Source: Thermoflexales bacterium (GTDB lineage: Bacteria > Chloroflexota > Anaerolineae > Fen-1058). Taken from it: 36,038 nucleotides of DNA. The translations under genes were made by a program, and so were the position numbers. This document shows, piece after piece, positions 7,332 to 15,352 of this stretch. Position 1 is the first letter of the stretch; each line of letters opens with the position of its first letter. The stretch spans positions 1 through 36,038 of the forward strand of contig JAFGFO010000088.1 in the NCBI GenBank assembly GCA_016931085.1, written 5' to 3'. The notes under the pieces were generated by a model that was given only the letters and a program-made list of their open reading frames with translations, was not told the DNA's origin and searched no databases.

Positions 7332-7697
7332 GTGAAACATACAGACGACAGACCTTCGATCGAGGATATCCTGACAGCGCACGCTGACGCGCTAGCCCGC
7401 GGGCAAGCTGGCCCGGCGGCCTGGCTGGAGGACGTCGACAACGGCGAGGTGCTGCGTTCGCTCTTGTCGGTGGCGGAACTGGTGCAAGAGGCGTTGGTGC
7501 CCGTGCAGCCCAAGCCGGCCTTTATGCGCCGCTTGGGGCAGCAGTTGCTGAGTTCGAGCCGCCAGGGGCGCAAGATTCTCACTGCCCGCGCGCGCCGCGC
7601 GGCGTTGGTCGGCGCAGCGGCCTTGGGATCGCTGGTATCGGTGGCATCGGCGATTGGCCTCGTCGTTTATATCTTGCGCCACCGCGTGCGAGCATGA
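7332..7697 (+). CDS. Small tail-anchored protein, possible anti-sigma factor
   Basis: The 121-residue protein starts at GTG 7332 with only a weak ribosome-binding site. Residues 1-70 are helical and soluble (SIEDILTAHADALARG, then LLSVAELVQEALVPVQP). A basic stretch follows (SSSRQGRKILTARARR), then one hydrophobic helix at about 90-112 and a short RHRVRA tail. This matches a single-pass protein with a cytoplasmic N-terminus. Its place after an ECF sigma gene suggests an anti-sigma factor, but no zinc-binding HxxxCxxC motif is present. Other adaptor roles are possible. Confidence 0.6.
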   Translation: MKHTDDRPSIEDILTAHADALARGQAGPAAWLEDVDNGEVLRSLLSVAELVQEALVPVQPKPAFMRRLGQQLLSSSRQGRKILTARARRAALVGAAALGSLVSVASAIGLVVYILRHRVRA

Positions 7698-7705
7698 AGT
7701 GATAA

Positions 7706-7735
7706 TTGCTTAGTAATCATGGGTCTTTCTAGATA
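7706..7735 (+). promoter_or_regulatory. Candidate promoter upstream of fabH
   Basis: TTGCTT (7706-7711) and TAGATA (7730-7735) are 18 bp apart; GATAAT at 7732-7737 is an overlapping alternative -10 box. Either would start transcription close to the fabH ribosome-binding site, giving a very short leader. The match is moderate. Confidence 0.35.
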
Positions 7736-7755
7736 ATATCCAAGAGGAGAACAAG

Positions 7756-9012
7756 ATGAAATACGGTCGGATTGCAGGCTGGGGGAAATACGTCCCCGCC
7801 AAAGTACTCACAAACTTTGATCTCGAAAAAATGGTCGACACCAACGACGAGTGGATCGTCACGCGCACCGGCATCCGCCAGCGGCGCATCGCCGGCGAAG
7901 GCGAGACCACGACGACGATGTCGACCGAGGCAGCCCGCGCGGCGCTCGAACGCGCCGGCGTCGGCCCTCAAGACGTGGATCTCATCATCCTGGCTTCGTC
8001 CTCGCCGGACTATTTCTTGCCGCCGGCGTCCAGCATGGTGCAGGAGGCGCTCGGCGCTCGATGCGGGGCTTTCTCGCTGGCGGCCGGCTGCACCGGCTTT
8101 GTCTACGGCTTGATCACGGCGCAAGCCTTTATCGCCAGCGAGATGTACCGCAACATCCTCGTCATTGGCGCGGAAACGATCAGCCGCAACGTGGACTGGA
8201 CCGACCGCGAGACGTGTGTCTTGTTCGGCGATGGCGCCGGCGCCGTGCTGGTGCAAGCCTGCGACACGCCCAGCGGGGTATTGTCGTCGGTGTTGGGATC
8301 CGACGGCTCGGGCAGCCAATACCTGATCGTGCCAGGTATAGGCTGTCGCATTCCCATCACCCACGAAACCATCGATCAAAAGCTGCACACGATTCGCATG
8401 GATGGGCGCAAGGTCTTCAAGTTCGCCACGCGCACCATGGCCCAGTCTGCCGCCGAGGCCATCGCGCAGGCCGGCATGTCAGTCTCGGACATCGATTTGT
8501 TGATCCCCCACCAGGCCAACTTGCGCATCATCGAGCTGGCAGCCCGCCAGTTGAACCTCTCCATGGACAAGGTGTTTGTCAATCTCGAAAAGTATGGCAA
8601 CACCTCGGCGGCCTCGGTCCCGCTCGCCTGGTGCGAGGCCATCGAGCAAGGGCGCTGCAAGCCGGGCGACAACGTGTGCCTGGTGGGCTTTGGGGCCGGC
8701 TTGACCTGGGCAGCCGCCGTGGTGCGCATGGGTGAGACCGAGCGGCCCTTTGCCGTCGACGCCGCGTCATTTCTTAATGGCGCGCTGTGGGGGGTGCCGC
8801 TGCAAAGGTTCCGCACGCGGGCCGAGGTGGCCGTCCGCACGGCGCAGACCAATCTCAGCATGCAAGCGCAGGGCACGTTCCATTCAGCCCGCAAGGCCGC
8901 CAGCAAACAGGCCGAGAAAGTGATGCGCACCGCCAAGGATGTCGCCAGCATGGCCGTGGTGCCACTCTACGGCCGCTCCGACAAGCACTATCCGAATGAT
9001 AAGGGCCATTAA
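7756..9012 (+). CDS. fabH: Beta-ketoacyl-ACP synthase III with C-terminal extension
   Basis: FabH condenses acyl-CoA with malonyl-ACP to start fatty-acid elongation. The catalytic triad is intact: Cys112 in AAGCTGF, His252 in IPHQAN, and Asn282 in YGNTSAAS. LFGDGAGAVL and the closing GFGAGLTWAAAVVRMG are also typical. The start at ATG 7756 follows AGAGGAGA. A standard FabH ends near residue 326; here about 92 more residues follow, Arg/Lys/Ala/Gln-rich and probably helical (RTRAEVAVRTAQTNLSMQ, then SARKAASKQAEKVMRTAKDV). That part may mediate binding or oligomerisation; its role is unknown. No other fatty-acid synthesis gene is nearby. Confidence 0.93.
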   Translation: MKYGRIAGWGKYVPAKVLTNFDLEKMVDTNDEWIVTRTGIRQRRIAGEGETTTTMSTEAARAALERAGVGPQDVDLIILASSSPDYFLPPASSMVQEALGARCGAFSLAAGCTGFVYGLITAQAFIASEMYRNILVIGAETISRNVDWTDRETCVLFGDGAGAVLVQACDTPSGVLSSVLGSDGSGSQYLIVPGIGCRIPITHETIDQKLHTIRMDGRKVFKFATRTMAQSAAEAIAQAGMSVSDIDLLIPHQANLRIIELAARQLNLSMDKVFVNLEKYGNTSAASVPLAWCEAIEQGRCKPGDNVCLVGFGAGLTWAAAVVRMGETERPFAVDAASFLNGALWGVPLQRFRTRAEVAVRTAQTNLSMQAQGTFHSARKAASKQAEKVMRTAKDVASMAVVPLYGRSDKHYPNDKGH

Positions 9013-9042
9013 GACCCTAAAGGTCTTAGACTTTTAGGGTCT
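9012..9042 (+). terminator. Hairpin after fabH
   Basis: AGACCCTAAA (9012-9021) and TTTAGGGTCT (9033-9042) form a perfect 10-bp stem around an 11-nt loop, starting at the last base of the stop codon. No long T tract follows, so it is a weak intrinsic terminator or an mRNA 3' stabiliser. Confidence 0.5.
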
Positions 9043-9057
9043 AACGTCCCTGGCTCG

Positions 9058-9087
9058 TTTTACAGTCACAGGACTTGGGTGTATAAT
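9058..9087 (+). promoter_or_regulatory. Promoter for the histidine kinase gene
   Basis: TTTACA (9058-9063) and a perfect TATAAT (9082-9087) are separated by 18 bp. The expected start near 9094 leaves a leader of about 14 nt before ATG 9108, which has no evident ribosome-binding site. Near-leaderless translation, or the internal ATG at 9144, is possible. Confidence 0.65.
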
Positions 9088-9107
9088 GCAGTATATATCA
9101 TGCTGAC

Positions 9108-12100
9108 ATGTCGTCTCTGCGTCCTTTGCACAAGGCTGTAACGATGCCGGTGAACGGAGTCTGGCCTTATCCTTATTTCGAATTTCCCGCCCGCCAAGCT
9201 GAGGGGTGGTTCGTTTTGGCTTTGTACGCCCTGCTACTGCTTGGAGCGTTAGCCAGCCAATGGCGAGTGTTCGCTCAACTCAAGCGACAGGAGTGGGTTA
9301 CGCTGCTGGCTTGCCTGGCGGCCGCGCTGATCCTCAACTACTTTCCCCGCTGGATTTATGCGCACACGCCTTTACCGGTGCCAGGCCGGCCCCAAGAGAC
9401 ACTCCCCCAATCGGTACCCCTGTTGGGGCTGGTGCCGGTTTTGGCTGCCGGCGCATGGCTGGGGGCAGGCCCGGCCAGCCTGGTCGCCCTGGTCGCCGGG
9501 CTGACGCGGCTCTTGTTCGGGGTCGGCTGGCTGACCCAGGTCGCCGAGGCGTTGGTCTTTGGCGTGGCGGCTGCTTTCCTGGTACGGCAGGATTACCGTG
9601 GCCGGCTGTGGGCCGTTTTGCGCCGGCCGCTGGCGGCCGGCATCATCGGCGCTTTGCTCAGTTGGCCGTTCGTGCTGCCCTCGCTGTATCTCTACACACC
9701 AGGTGGGGCCTTGTACGCGCTCGACTACAGTTGGCCGCTGTTTCTGGAAGCATTCGTCCCCACACTGCTCATGGGGCTATCGGCCGGCCTGATCATGCAG
9801 GGCTTGTACCTGGCCCTGCCCGCCCTGCAGCCCGTGCGCCAGGTCCTCACCCCGCCGCCTTACGCCCGCAGCCTAAACCGCCGGCTGCTGTTCATTTTCA
9901 TCCCCTTGTTCCTGCTCGTCATCGGTGTACTGCTGTACGCTGTGACGGCTACCGCGTTGAACGCGGCCACCCGCCAGGCAATCGCCCAGATGTCCCGTGA
10001 CGCGGCCAGCGCGAGCGGCAACGTGGCCTACTTTTTCCAAACCGGCCAGAGCTTGATGGACTCTTTTGCCACCGACGAGCGCCTGCAAAGCGGAGACGCC
10101 CCAACGTGCCAGCAGCAACTGGTCGAGAGCGCGCGGGCCGGCGCATTTTTCGACCAATTGCTCTTGTTCGACCGCAACGGAGACGCGATCGCCCAGCATC
10201 CCCAAGATGCCGACACTGCTTTGACCCAGGAAGAAGACGATCTGCTCGCGCGCGTGCTGAACACGGGCGCCCCCCAGTTCAGCCAGGTTCACATGCGTTC
10301 GGGCACGGCGCCCATCATCTCTTTCGTCGTCCAGGTGCCCGGCCAAACGGAAGGTGAGCGTTTTGGCGCGTTACTGGGCCGCGCCCAACTGGACGTCAAT
10401 CCCATCATGAACGGCGTACGCGCTGGCCTACAGCAAACGTTGGGGAGCGGCGAGGGCTTTTTGCTGGACGCCCAGAACCGCATCGTCGTTCACCCAGATG
10501 CCAGCCGGCTGCTGCTGAATTGGCAGCTCGACCCTGACTTGCGCGTTATCTCCGAGAAAGATGGCGGGCGGGCCTTTATAAACTATGCCCAGGACGGCAC
10601 GCACCGTCTATTACTCGTGCGAGCTGTAGAAGGCCAGCCGTGGACGGCGGTGATCGAGCTACCCTACTCGGCCGTGCTGGGACTGGCGGCCCAGATCTCG
10701 ATGCCCTTGTTGATCTTGTTGATCGTCTTGGTGATCGTCTCGGCCGTGTTTGTAACCGTGGTCACGCCCTGGCTGACTCGCCCCCTGGTGGCCTTGGCCC
10801 AGGCGGCTCAGCAAATCGCTGACGGAAAGCTGGACGCCCCGGTGCAGGTCGGCGGCGAGGACGAGGTAGGGCGACTGGGACAATCCTTCGAGCAGATGCG
10901 CTTGCGGCTGCGGGGGCAACTGCAGGACTTGTCGCTGCTGCTGCGCGCCAGCCAGGAAGTAGCCGCCGCCAGCCTGGACGTGCAACGCGGCGCCCCACCC
11001 ATCTTGGCCAGCGCGCTGGAGGCCAGCCCGGCCCGCTGCAGCCGGCTGGTGATGTTCTCTAACGACGGCGTGCCCAAGCAGGTCATCAGCGCCGGCAGCG
11101 TGGCCGACCAAGGTCTGACGCCCCTCGACCACAACCTGGCTGAACGGACCAGCACGCTCGATGCACCCTGGCTGGTCGAAAACGTGGGACGGACACGCAG
11201 TCTACTGAATCCGAGCATCGTGTGGCCCGGTATCCACGCGCTAGCGCTCTTCCCCGTCCGGCGGCAAAAACAGACACTGGGCGCGTTGTGGTTAGCTTAC
11301 GATGAAGCCCATCGCTTTGTCGATCAAGAAGTCAACTTGCTCAGCACCCTGGCCGGCCAGGCCGCCGTGGTGGCAGAAAACACCCGCCTGTTTATGGCCG
11401 CTGAGGATGGTCGCCAGCGCTTGCTGGCGATCTTGAACAGCACCGGCGATGCCGTCATCGTGACCGATCCGCTGGATCGGGTGCTGCTTTTGAACCCGGC
11501 CGCCGAGCTTGCTTTCGACGTCCGCGCCTCGGCCGTTGCCGGCCACAAACTGGCCGACATCATCGAGGAGCCAACCGTACTTCAACTGCTGACCACCCTC
11601 CAATCGCAGGAGCCGGTTCAGACGGGCGAAGTGCTGCTGCGGGACGGCCGGACCTTGTACGGCAATGCCTCGGCCATCGTCGTGAACGATCCACACGTCA
11701 AGGGCAGCTCGCACGTGATTGGACGGGTAGCCGTGATGCGCGACGTGACACATTTCAAAGAGCTGGACGCGATTAAATCGCAGTTCGTCGCCACGGTCAG
11801 CCACGACCTGCGCAGCCCGCTGACCTACATGCGCGGCTATACTACCATGCTGCCCATGGTCGGCCCGCTGAACGACAAGCAGAGCGAGTACATTGACAAG
11901 ATCTCGAACGGCATCCAGCAGATGACAGATCTCATCGAGGATTTGCTGGACCTGGGGCGGATCGAGGCGCGAGTGGGCCTACAACGCCAATTGTGCATAC
12001 TCGGCGAGGTGGTCACCGAGGTATGCGAGGAGCTGCGCAGCTATGCGATCGCCAAGGGCTTGAATCTGCAAGTAGAGATCGACACGCGCCGCTCACTGCA

Positions 12101-12479
12101 AGCCGACCCAGCCTTGCTCAAGCGTGCCATGACCAACTTGCTCGACAATGCGATCAAGTATACCCCCTCAGGCGGAACAGTGCTGGTGGGCCTGACCGAG
12201 CAGTCCGATTCGCTGATCTTGCGCTTCAAAGACAACGGCATCGGCATCGCGCCGGGAGACCAGGCGCGCCTCTTCGAGCGCTTTTACCGCGTCAAGCGGC
12301 GCGACACGAGCGACATCAAGGGCTCTGGCCTGGGGCTGGCGATTGTCAAGTCGATCGCCGAATGGCATGGCGGCCGGGTCTGGGTCGACAGCCAACTGGG
12401 GGCCGGCTCTACGTTCTACATGGCCATCCCAATCGTGACTACCAAGGATATTGAGAACCAGCCCGAAGTGCGCGAATAG
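9108..12479 (+). CDS. Large multi-domain membrane sensor histidine kinase
   Basis: The 1123-residue protein begins with a multi-helix membrane region (about residues 30-245) resembling integral sensory domains. Next is a helix at 262-285, a dCache-like extracytoplasmic domain (about 286-520), a helix (522-550) and a HAMP linker (551-605, then a coiled coil). A GAF-like domain (640-765) and a PAS domain (774-880, NSTGDAVIVTDPLDRVLLLN) follow. The kinase core has an H-box (TVSHDLRSPL, His899), N-box (LLDNAIKYT, Asn1014) and G-boxes (DNGIGI, GSGLGLAIVKSI). All catalytic motifs are intact. No response regulator gene is in the window, so it is an orphan here. The ligand is unknown. Confidence 0.93.
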   Translation: MSSLRPLHKAVTMPVNGVWPYPYFEFPARQAEGWFVLALYALLLLGALASQWRVFAQLKRQEWVTLLACLAAALILNYFPRWIYAHTPLPVPGRPQETLPQSVPLLGLVPVLAAGAWLGAGPASLVALVAGLTRLLFGVGWLTQVAEALVFGVAAAFLVRQDYRGRLWAVLRRPLAAGIIGALLSWPFVLPSLYLYTPGGALYALDYSWPLFLEAFVPTLLMGLSAGLIMQGLYLALPALQPVRQVLTPPPYARSLNRRLLFIFIPLFLLVIGVLLYAVTATALNAATRQAIAQMSRDAASASGNVAYFFQTGQSLMDSFATDERLQSGDAPTCQQQLVESARAGAFFDQLLLFDRNGDAIAQHPQDADTALTQEEDDLLARVLNTGAPQFSQVHMRSGTAPIISFVVQVPGQTEGERFGALLGRAQLDVNPIMNGVRAGLQQTLGSGEGFLLDAQNRIVVHPDASRLLLNWQLDPDLRVISEKDGGRAFINYAQDGTHRLLLVRAVEGQPWTAVIELPYSAVLGLAAQISMPLLILLIVLVIVSAVFVTVVTPWLTRPLVALAQAAQQIADGKLDAPVQVGGEDEVGRLGQSFEQMRLRLRGQLQDLSLLLRASQEVAAASLDVQRGAPPILASALEASPARCSRLVMFSNDGVPKQVISAGSVADQGLTPLDHNLAERTSTLDAPWLVENVGRTRSLLNPSIVWPGIHALALFPVRRQKQTLGALWLAYDEAHRFVDQEVNLLSTLAGQAAVVAENTRLFMAAEDGRQRLLAILNSTGDAVIVTDPLDRVLLLNPAAELAFDVRASAVAGHKLADIIEEPTVLQLLTTLQSQEPVQTGEVLLRDGRTLYGNASAIVVNDPHVKGSSHVIGRVAVMRDVTHFKELDAIKSQFVATVSHDLRSPLTYMRGYTTMLPMVGPLNDKQSEYIDKISNGIQQMTDLIEDLLDLGRIEARVGLQRQLCILGEVVTEVCEELRSYAIAKGLNLQVEIDTRRSLQADPALLKRAMTNLLDNAIKYTPSGGTVLVGLTEQSDSLILRFKDNGIGIAPGDQARLFERFYRVKRRDTSDIKGSGLGLAIVKSIAEWHGGRVWVDSQLGAGSTFYMAIPIVTTKDIENQPEVRE

Positions 12480-12481
12480 GG

Positions 12482-12502
12482 TTTACGTTTTACGTTTCAC
12501 CC
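12482..12502 (+). repeat. Heptamer tract upstream of rpsF
   Basis: Three 7-bp units (TTTACGT twice, then TTCACCC) directly follow the kinase stop codon and precede the rpsF promoter. The unit family matches the tract at 4643-4670. Confidence 0.6.
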
Positions 12503-12506
12503 CCGT

Positions 12507-12535
12507 TTGCCAAAATATCCAGCTTGTGGTAAACT
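12507..12535 (+). promoter_or_regulatory. Promoter of the rpsF operon
   Basis: TTGCCA (12507-12512) and TAAACT (12530-12535) are separated by 17 bp. The expected start is near 12542, giving a leader of about 120 nt. Confidence 0.5.
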
Positions 12536-12538
12536 AAC

Positions 12539-12650
12539 GTCCGTTGCGCTAGACAGCGGTCGACGTCCCTCGTCCGTTGCCAAGCTTTTAAGCCTGTCTC
12601 GCGGCTTTCCGCCCCCGGGTGTGCCGGGGGTAATTCCCGTGGAAGGAGGT
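12539..12650 (+). promoter_or_regulatory. Structured rpsF leader
   Basis: A perfect 7-bp stem, CCCCCGG (12612-12618) with CCGGGGG (12624-12630) around GTGTG, sits 10 nt upstream of the strong ribosome-binding site GGAAGGAGGT (12641-12650). CGTCCGTTGC occurs twice farther upstream (12539-12548 and 12570-12579). In many bacteria an rpsF leader binds the S6:S18 complex for feedback control. The position and CCG content suggest this could be such a leader, but I could not match the full consensus. Confidence 0.4.
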
Positions 12651-12663
12651 ATAAAACGCGAGT

Positions 12664-12951
12664 ATGAACGAGTATGAATTGACGTACATTGTCCACCCCG
12701 ACGTGGACGAAACCAAGCTGACCGCCATTGAAGACAAGGTCAAAGACCTGATCAGCAGCAATGGCGGGCAACTGCTCAAGGTTGAGCATTGGGGCCGGCG
12801 GCAACTGGCGTACCCGATCAAAAAGGTCGTGGAAGGCCAGTATGTCTTTATGGTCGCTCAACTGCCGCCCCAACTCCCCCGCGACTTGGAAAACCAATTC
12901 CGGATCAGCGAAGATGTTTTGCGTCACTTGCTCATCCGCAAAGACGAATAA
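12664..12951 (+). CDS. rpsF: 30S ribosomal protein S6
   Basis: The 95-residue protein is a full-length S6, which binds S18 on the 30S platform. It opens MNEYELTYIVHPD and contains the conserved GGQLLKVEHWGRRQLAYPI and VVEGQYVFM. The start is ATG 12664, 13 nt after the end of the GGAAGGAGGT site. It heads rpsF-ssb-rpsR, a widely conserved order, although a palindromic repeat sits between rpsF and ssb. Confidence 0.96.
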   Translation: MNEYELTYIVHPDVDETKLTAIEDKVKDLISSNGGQLLKVEHWGRRQLAYPIKKVVEGQYVFMVAQLPPQLPRDLENQFRISEDVLRHLLIRKDE

Positions 12952-12956
12952 AAAGA

Positions 12957-13025
12957 TTTTTATCCGCTAATCTACGCGAATCTAACGAATGATGGGTAAA
13001 AATTAGCGTGAATTCGTGGATAAAA
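12957..13025. repeat. Imperfect palindromic intergenic repeat
   Basis: TTTTATCC (12957-12964) and GGATAAAA (13018-13025) are exact terminal inverted repeats. Inside are 10-bp-spaced units of CTACGCGAAT type on the left and ATTAGCG/GAATTCGTG on the right. It fills the gap between rpsF and ssb and would be transcribed as a hairpin within the operon. It is AT-rich, unlike its neighbours. Confidence 0.75.
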
Positions 13026-13053
13026 GTGAGACGAGGGTGAGAGAGAAAGGTGA

Positions 13054-13452
13054 ATGAGAGGGCTTAACAAAGTCATGATCATTGGCCAACTGGGGCACGA
13101 TCCAGAGATGCGCTACACGCCCAGCGGCCGGGCGGTGACCTCGTTCAGCGTGGGCACCACCCGTTCGTGGACCTCGGGTGACGGCGAGCGCCGCGAAGAA
13201 ACCGAGTGGTTCAACGTTGTGGCGTGGGGCAACCTGGCCGAGATTTGCAAGCAGCACCTGCGCAAAGCTCAGCCTGTCTACATCGAAGGGCGCCTGCAAA
13301 CGCGGAGTTGGGATGATCAAGACGGCAAGAAGCACTTTCGCACCGAGTTGGTAGCCAGCGAGATGATTATCTTGAGCGAGCGGCGCGGCGAGCCATCAGA
13401 CGAGGGGGTGGTCGACGAGCCGGCGTTCGAGGAGAATGGATTTCTGTTTTAG
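13054..13452 (+). CDS. ssb: Single-stranded DNA-binding protein
   Basis: SSB coats single-stranded DNA in replication and repair. The 132-residue protein has a standard OB fold (residues 1-110): GLNKVMIIGQLGHDPEMRYT, AVTSFSVGTTRSW, ETEWFNVVAWGNLAE and YIEGRLQTRSW. The usual long Gly/Gln linker is nearly absent. The C-terminal tip is acidic (DEPAFEENGFLF) but ends GFLF where most bacterial SSBs end with acidic residues and I-P-F. That tip recruits partner proteins, so the change may matter. The start is ATG 13054; AAAGGTGA is very close to it. Confidence 0.95.
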   Translation: MRGLNKVMIIGQLGHDPEMRYTPSGRAVTSFSVGTTRSWTSGDGERREETEWFNVVAWGNLAEICKQHLRKAQPVYIEGRLQTRSWDDQDGKKHFRTELVASEMIILSERRGEPSDEGVVDEPAFEENGFLF

Positions 13453-13508
13453 ATAAAAGCTGGGCATCACCAGGATAGCGTGAGGCCCAGGCAAACAGGA
13501 GAATGAAA

Positions 13509-13823
13509 GTGGCTGATTTTGACGACGATTACGACGATCTCGATGACGATTTATCCGAAGGTGGGTCAAGACATCCGCGCGGGCGCTTTTTCAGGCGCAG
13601 GTTTGTGCCCCGCGTGACGGTGTGCGCGTTATGTGTAGATAAGAACACCGTGTTGGACTACAAGCTGCCGGACGGGCTCAGGCGCTACCTGAACGACCGC
13701 GGCAAGATTCGCCCGCGCCGCCAGACCGGCATGTGCGCCAAGCACCAACGCCAGTTAGCGCAAGCCATCAAGCGGGCGCGCCATCTGGCGCTGCTGCCCT
13801 TTGTGGCACGCACCGTGCGCTAG
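13509..13823 (+). CDS. rpsR: 30S ribosomal protein S18
   Basis: S18 pairs with S6 on the small subunit. The core is recognisable ([59 protein letters not shown]). Cys39, Cys42, Cys76 and His79 form a probable zinc site of the Cys-containing S18 type. An acidic N-terminal extension ([13 protein letters not shown]) precedes it. I chose GTG 13509: AGGAG ends at 13501, giving a normal 7-nt spacer, whereas ATG 13503 would leave only one base. With GTG 13509 the protein has 104 residues. No rplI gene follows. Confidence 0.92.
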   Translation: MADFDDDYDDLDDDLSEGGSRHPRGRFFRRRFVPRVTVCALCVDKNTVLDYKLPDGLRRYLNDRGKIRPRRQTGMCAKHQRQLAQAIKRARHLALLPFVARTVR

Positions 13824-13834
13824 CCCACCGTGGC

Positions 13835-13962
13835 CCTCACCAAGAACGAATTTTTTACCGAAGGTACACAGAGCTTCACAGAGAGACACAGAGATGCACA
13901 GAGCCTAAAAACTCTGTGCATCTCTGTGCGCGAAGCGCCTCCGTGTAACTCTGTGGTTATCT
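13835..13962. repeat. CACAGAG-type palindromic intergenic repeat
   Basis: The element opens with CCTCACCAAGAAC (13835-13847), followed by several 10-bp units ending CACAGAG. AGATGCACAGAG (13892-13903) and CTCTGTGCATCT (13912-13923) form a perfect 12-bp hairpin over 8 nt, and further CTCTGTG units lie beyond. It fills the rpsR to foldase gap and contains no gene. Confidence 0.8.
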
Positions 13963-13980
13963 TCAGAATAGGATACAAGC

Positions 13981-15216
13981 ATGGCAAAAGCAAGTAAAAT
14001 CAAGCTGCCCAAAGAACCCACGCGCAAGCAGCGCTCGCGCGCCCAACGCGAGGCGCGCCAGCAGCGTTATCTGTTCATCGGCCTGGGCGCCGTATTGCTC
14101 GTGGTTGTCGGGCTGGTGATCGCCGGCGTGGTCAACGCCTACGTCCTGGAACCTCGCCAGCCCGTGGCCCGCGTGAACCAGGTAGCGATTAGCACGCTCG
14201 ATTTTCAAAAGCGAGTGCGCTACCAGCACCTCAACATCGTCAGCCAACTGAACCAGCTTGATCAGCAGCGCATCCAGCTCCAAGGCGACGACACCTTGAG
14301 TTTTTACGTGAGCCAGATCGAGCAGCAGATTACCCAACTGGAAACCCAGTTGGCCGACCCGCCTACGTTAGGGCGGGAGGTGCTGGACGACATGATCGAT
14401 GAGGAGCTTATCCGGCAAGAAGCCGCCCGGCGCGGCATCTCGATTCCCACGAGCGAGGTGGACCAATACATCGAAGAGAATTTCTTCAACTTTTATCGCG
14501 TGACGCCCACGCCGGCGCCCACCAACACACCACTGCCCACGCCGAGTACGCTGATCACCCAGACGCCCGAACCGACCTGGACCCCGGAGCCTTCGCCCAC
14601 GCCGGTCAGCCAAGCGGCCTTTCAGGAGCAGTACAACAACTATCTCGGCTCCCTGTCAACGCAATCTGGCATGAATAAGGACGATCTGCACCGCCTGGTG
14701 GAAATGGATATACTGCGGCAAAGGCTCCAGGACGCCTTTATCGCCGAAGTGAGCCCCGAGGTAGAGCAAATCAACCTGCGTTACGTCTTGTTCGAGACAG
14801 GCGCCGCCGAAGAAGTGGGCCGCAGCTTGTTGTCGGGCGGGATGGCCTTTGACGAATTCTACACCGACGTGGACAGCGGCTCGATCATCAGCACGACTAG
14901 CGGTGAGCTGGGCTGGATAATCGTCGACGAGCTTGGAGAGCAGTTCGAGCAGCGCATCGCCGATCAAGTGGTGGCGCTGCCAGTCAGCCAGACGACCGGC
15001 ATCATCACCTCCACCTATGGCAACTCGTTCGCTTTCCAAGTCGTGGGGCGAGAGACGCGCCCGCTGGAAGAGTATCAGAAGCAGTCCAGGGGCCAGGCGG
15101 CCTTTGAGAACTGGCTGGCGCTGAAGCTCGTCGTGCCTGGCCTGGTCGATTACCTGGACAATCGTTACGTCAATGTGACACCGCCGTTCGACGCCACGAA
15201 ATTTTACGCGCAATAG
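13981..15216 (+). CDS. Membrane-anchored parvulin-type (SurA/PpiC-like) peptidyl-prolyl isomerase
   Basis: The 411-residue protein has a basic cytoplasmic N-terminus (residues 1-29), one membrane helix (about 30-53), and an extracytoplasmic SurA-N-like chaperone region (PVARVNQVAISTLDFQ, then EVLDDMIDEELIRQEAARRG). A Thr/Pro-rich insertion (about 174-208) follows, then a parvulin-like domain (about 255-365, INLRYVLFET, then GELGWIIVDELGEQFEQ). It probably assists folding of exported proteins. Some canonical parvulin residues are hard to align, so chaperone activity is surer than isomerase activity. It ends before a strong terminator. Confidence 0.85.
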   Translation: MAKASKIKLPKEPTRKQRSRAQREARQQRYLFIGLGAVLLVVVGLVIAGVVNAYVLEPRQPVARVNQVAISTLDFQKRVRYQHLNIVSQLNQLDQQRIQLQGDDTLSFYVSQIEQQITQLETQLADPPTLGREVLDDMIDEELIRQEAARRGISIPTSEVDQYIEENFFNFYRVTPTPAPTNTPLPTPSTLITQTPEPTWTPEPSPTPVSQAAFQEQYNNYLGSLSTQSGMNKDDLHRLVEMDILRQRLQDAFIAEVSPEVEQINLRYVLFETGAAEEVGRSLLSGGMAFDEFYTDVDSGSIISTTSGELGWIIVDELGEQFEQRIADQVVALPVSQTTGIITSTYGNSFAFQVVGRETRPLEEYQKQSRGQAAFENWLALKLVVPGLVDYLDNRYVNVTPPFDATKFYAQ

Positions 15217-15244
15217 CCAGCGTGACCACAGCTATAGATAAAGC

Positions 15245-15283
15245 ACCTCGGGCAGCCGGCCGGCTGCCCGAGGTTGTTTTTTT
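15245..15283 (+). terminator. Rho-independent terminator
   Basis: A perfect 30-nt palindrome has arms ACCTCGGGCAGCCGG (15245-15259) and its complement (15260-15274), followed by a T-rich run to 15283. It ends the rpsF-ssb-rpsR-foldase region. Confidence 0.9.
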
Positions 15284-15301
15284 AACGCCCTGGTGTATAA
15301 T
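15274..15301 (+). promoter_or_regulatory. Promoter overlapping the terminator T tract
   Basis: TTGTTT (15274-15279) and a perfect TATAAT (15296-15301) are separated by 16 bp. The -35 box starts at the last base of the terminator stem and lies in its T tract. It would drive the 1395-residue secreted protein from about 15308. Confidence 0.6.
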
Positions 15302-15352
15302 AGAGATGAACGACTATGGGTCGTGCAGTTGCTCAATGAAAGGGAGGTTGCG

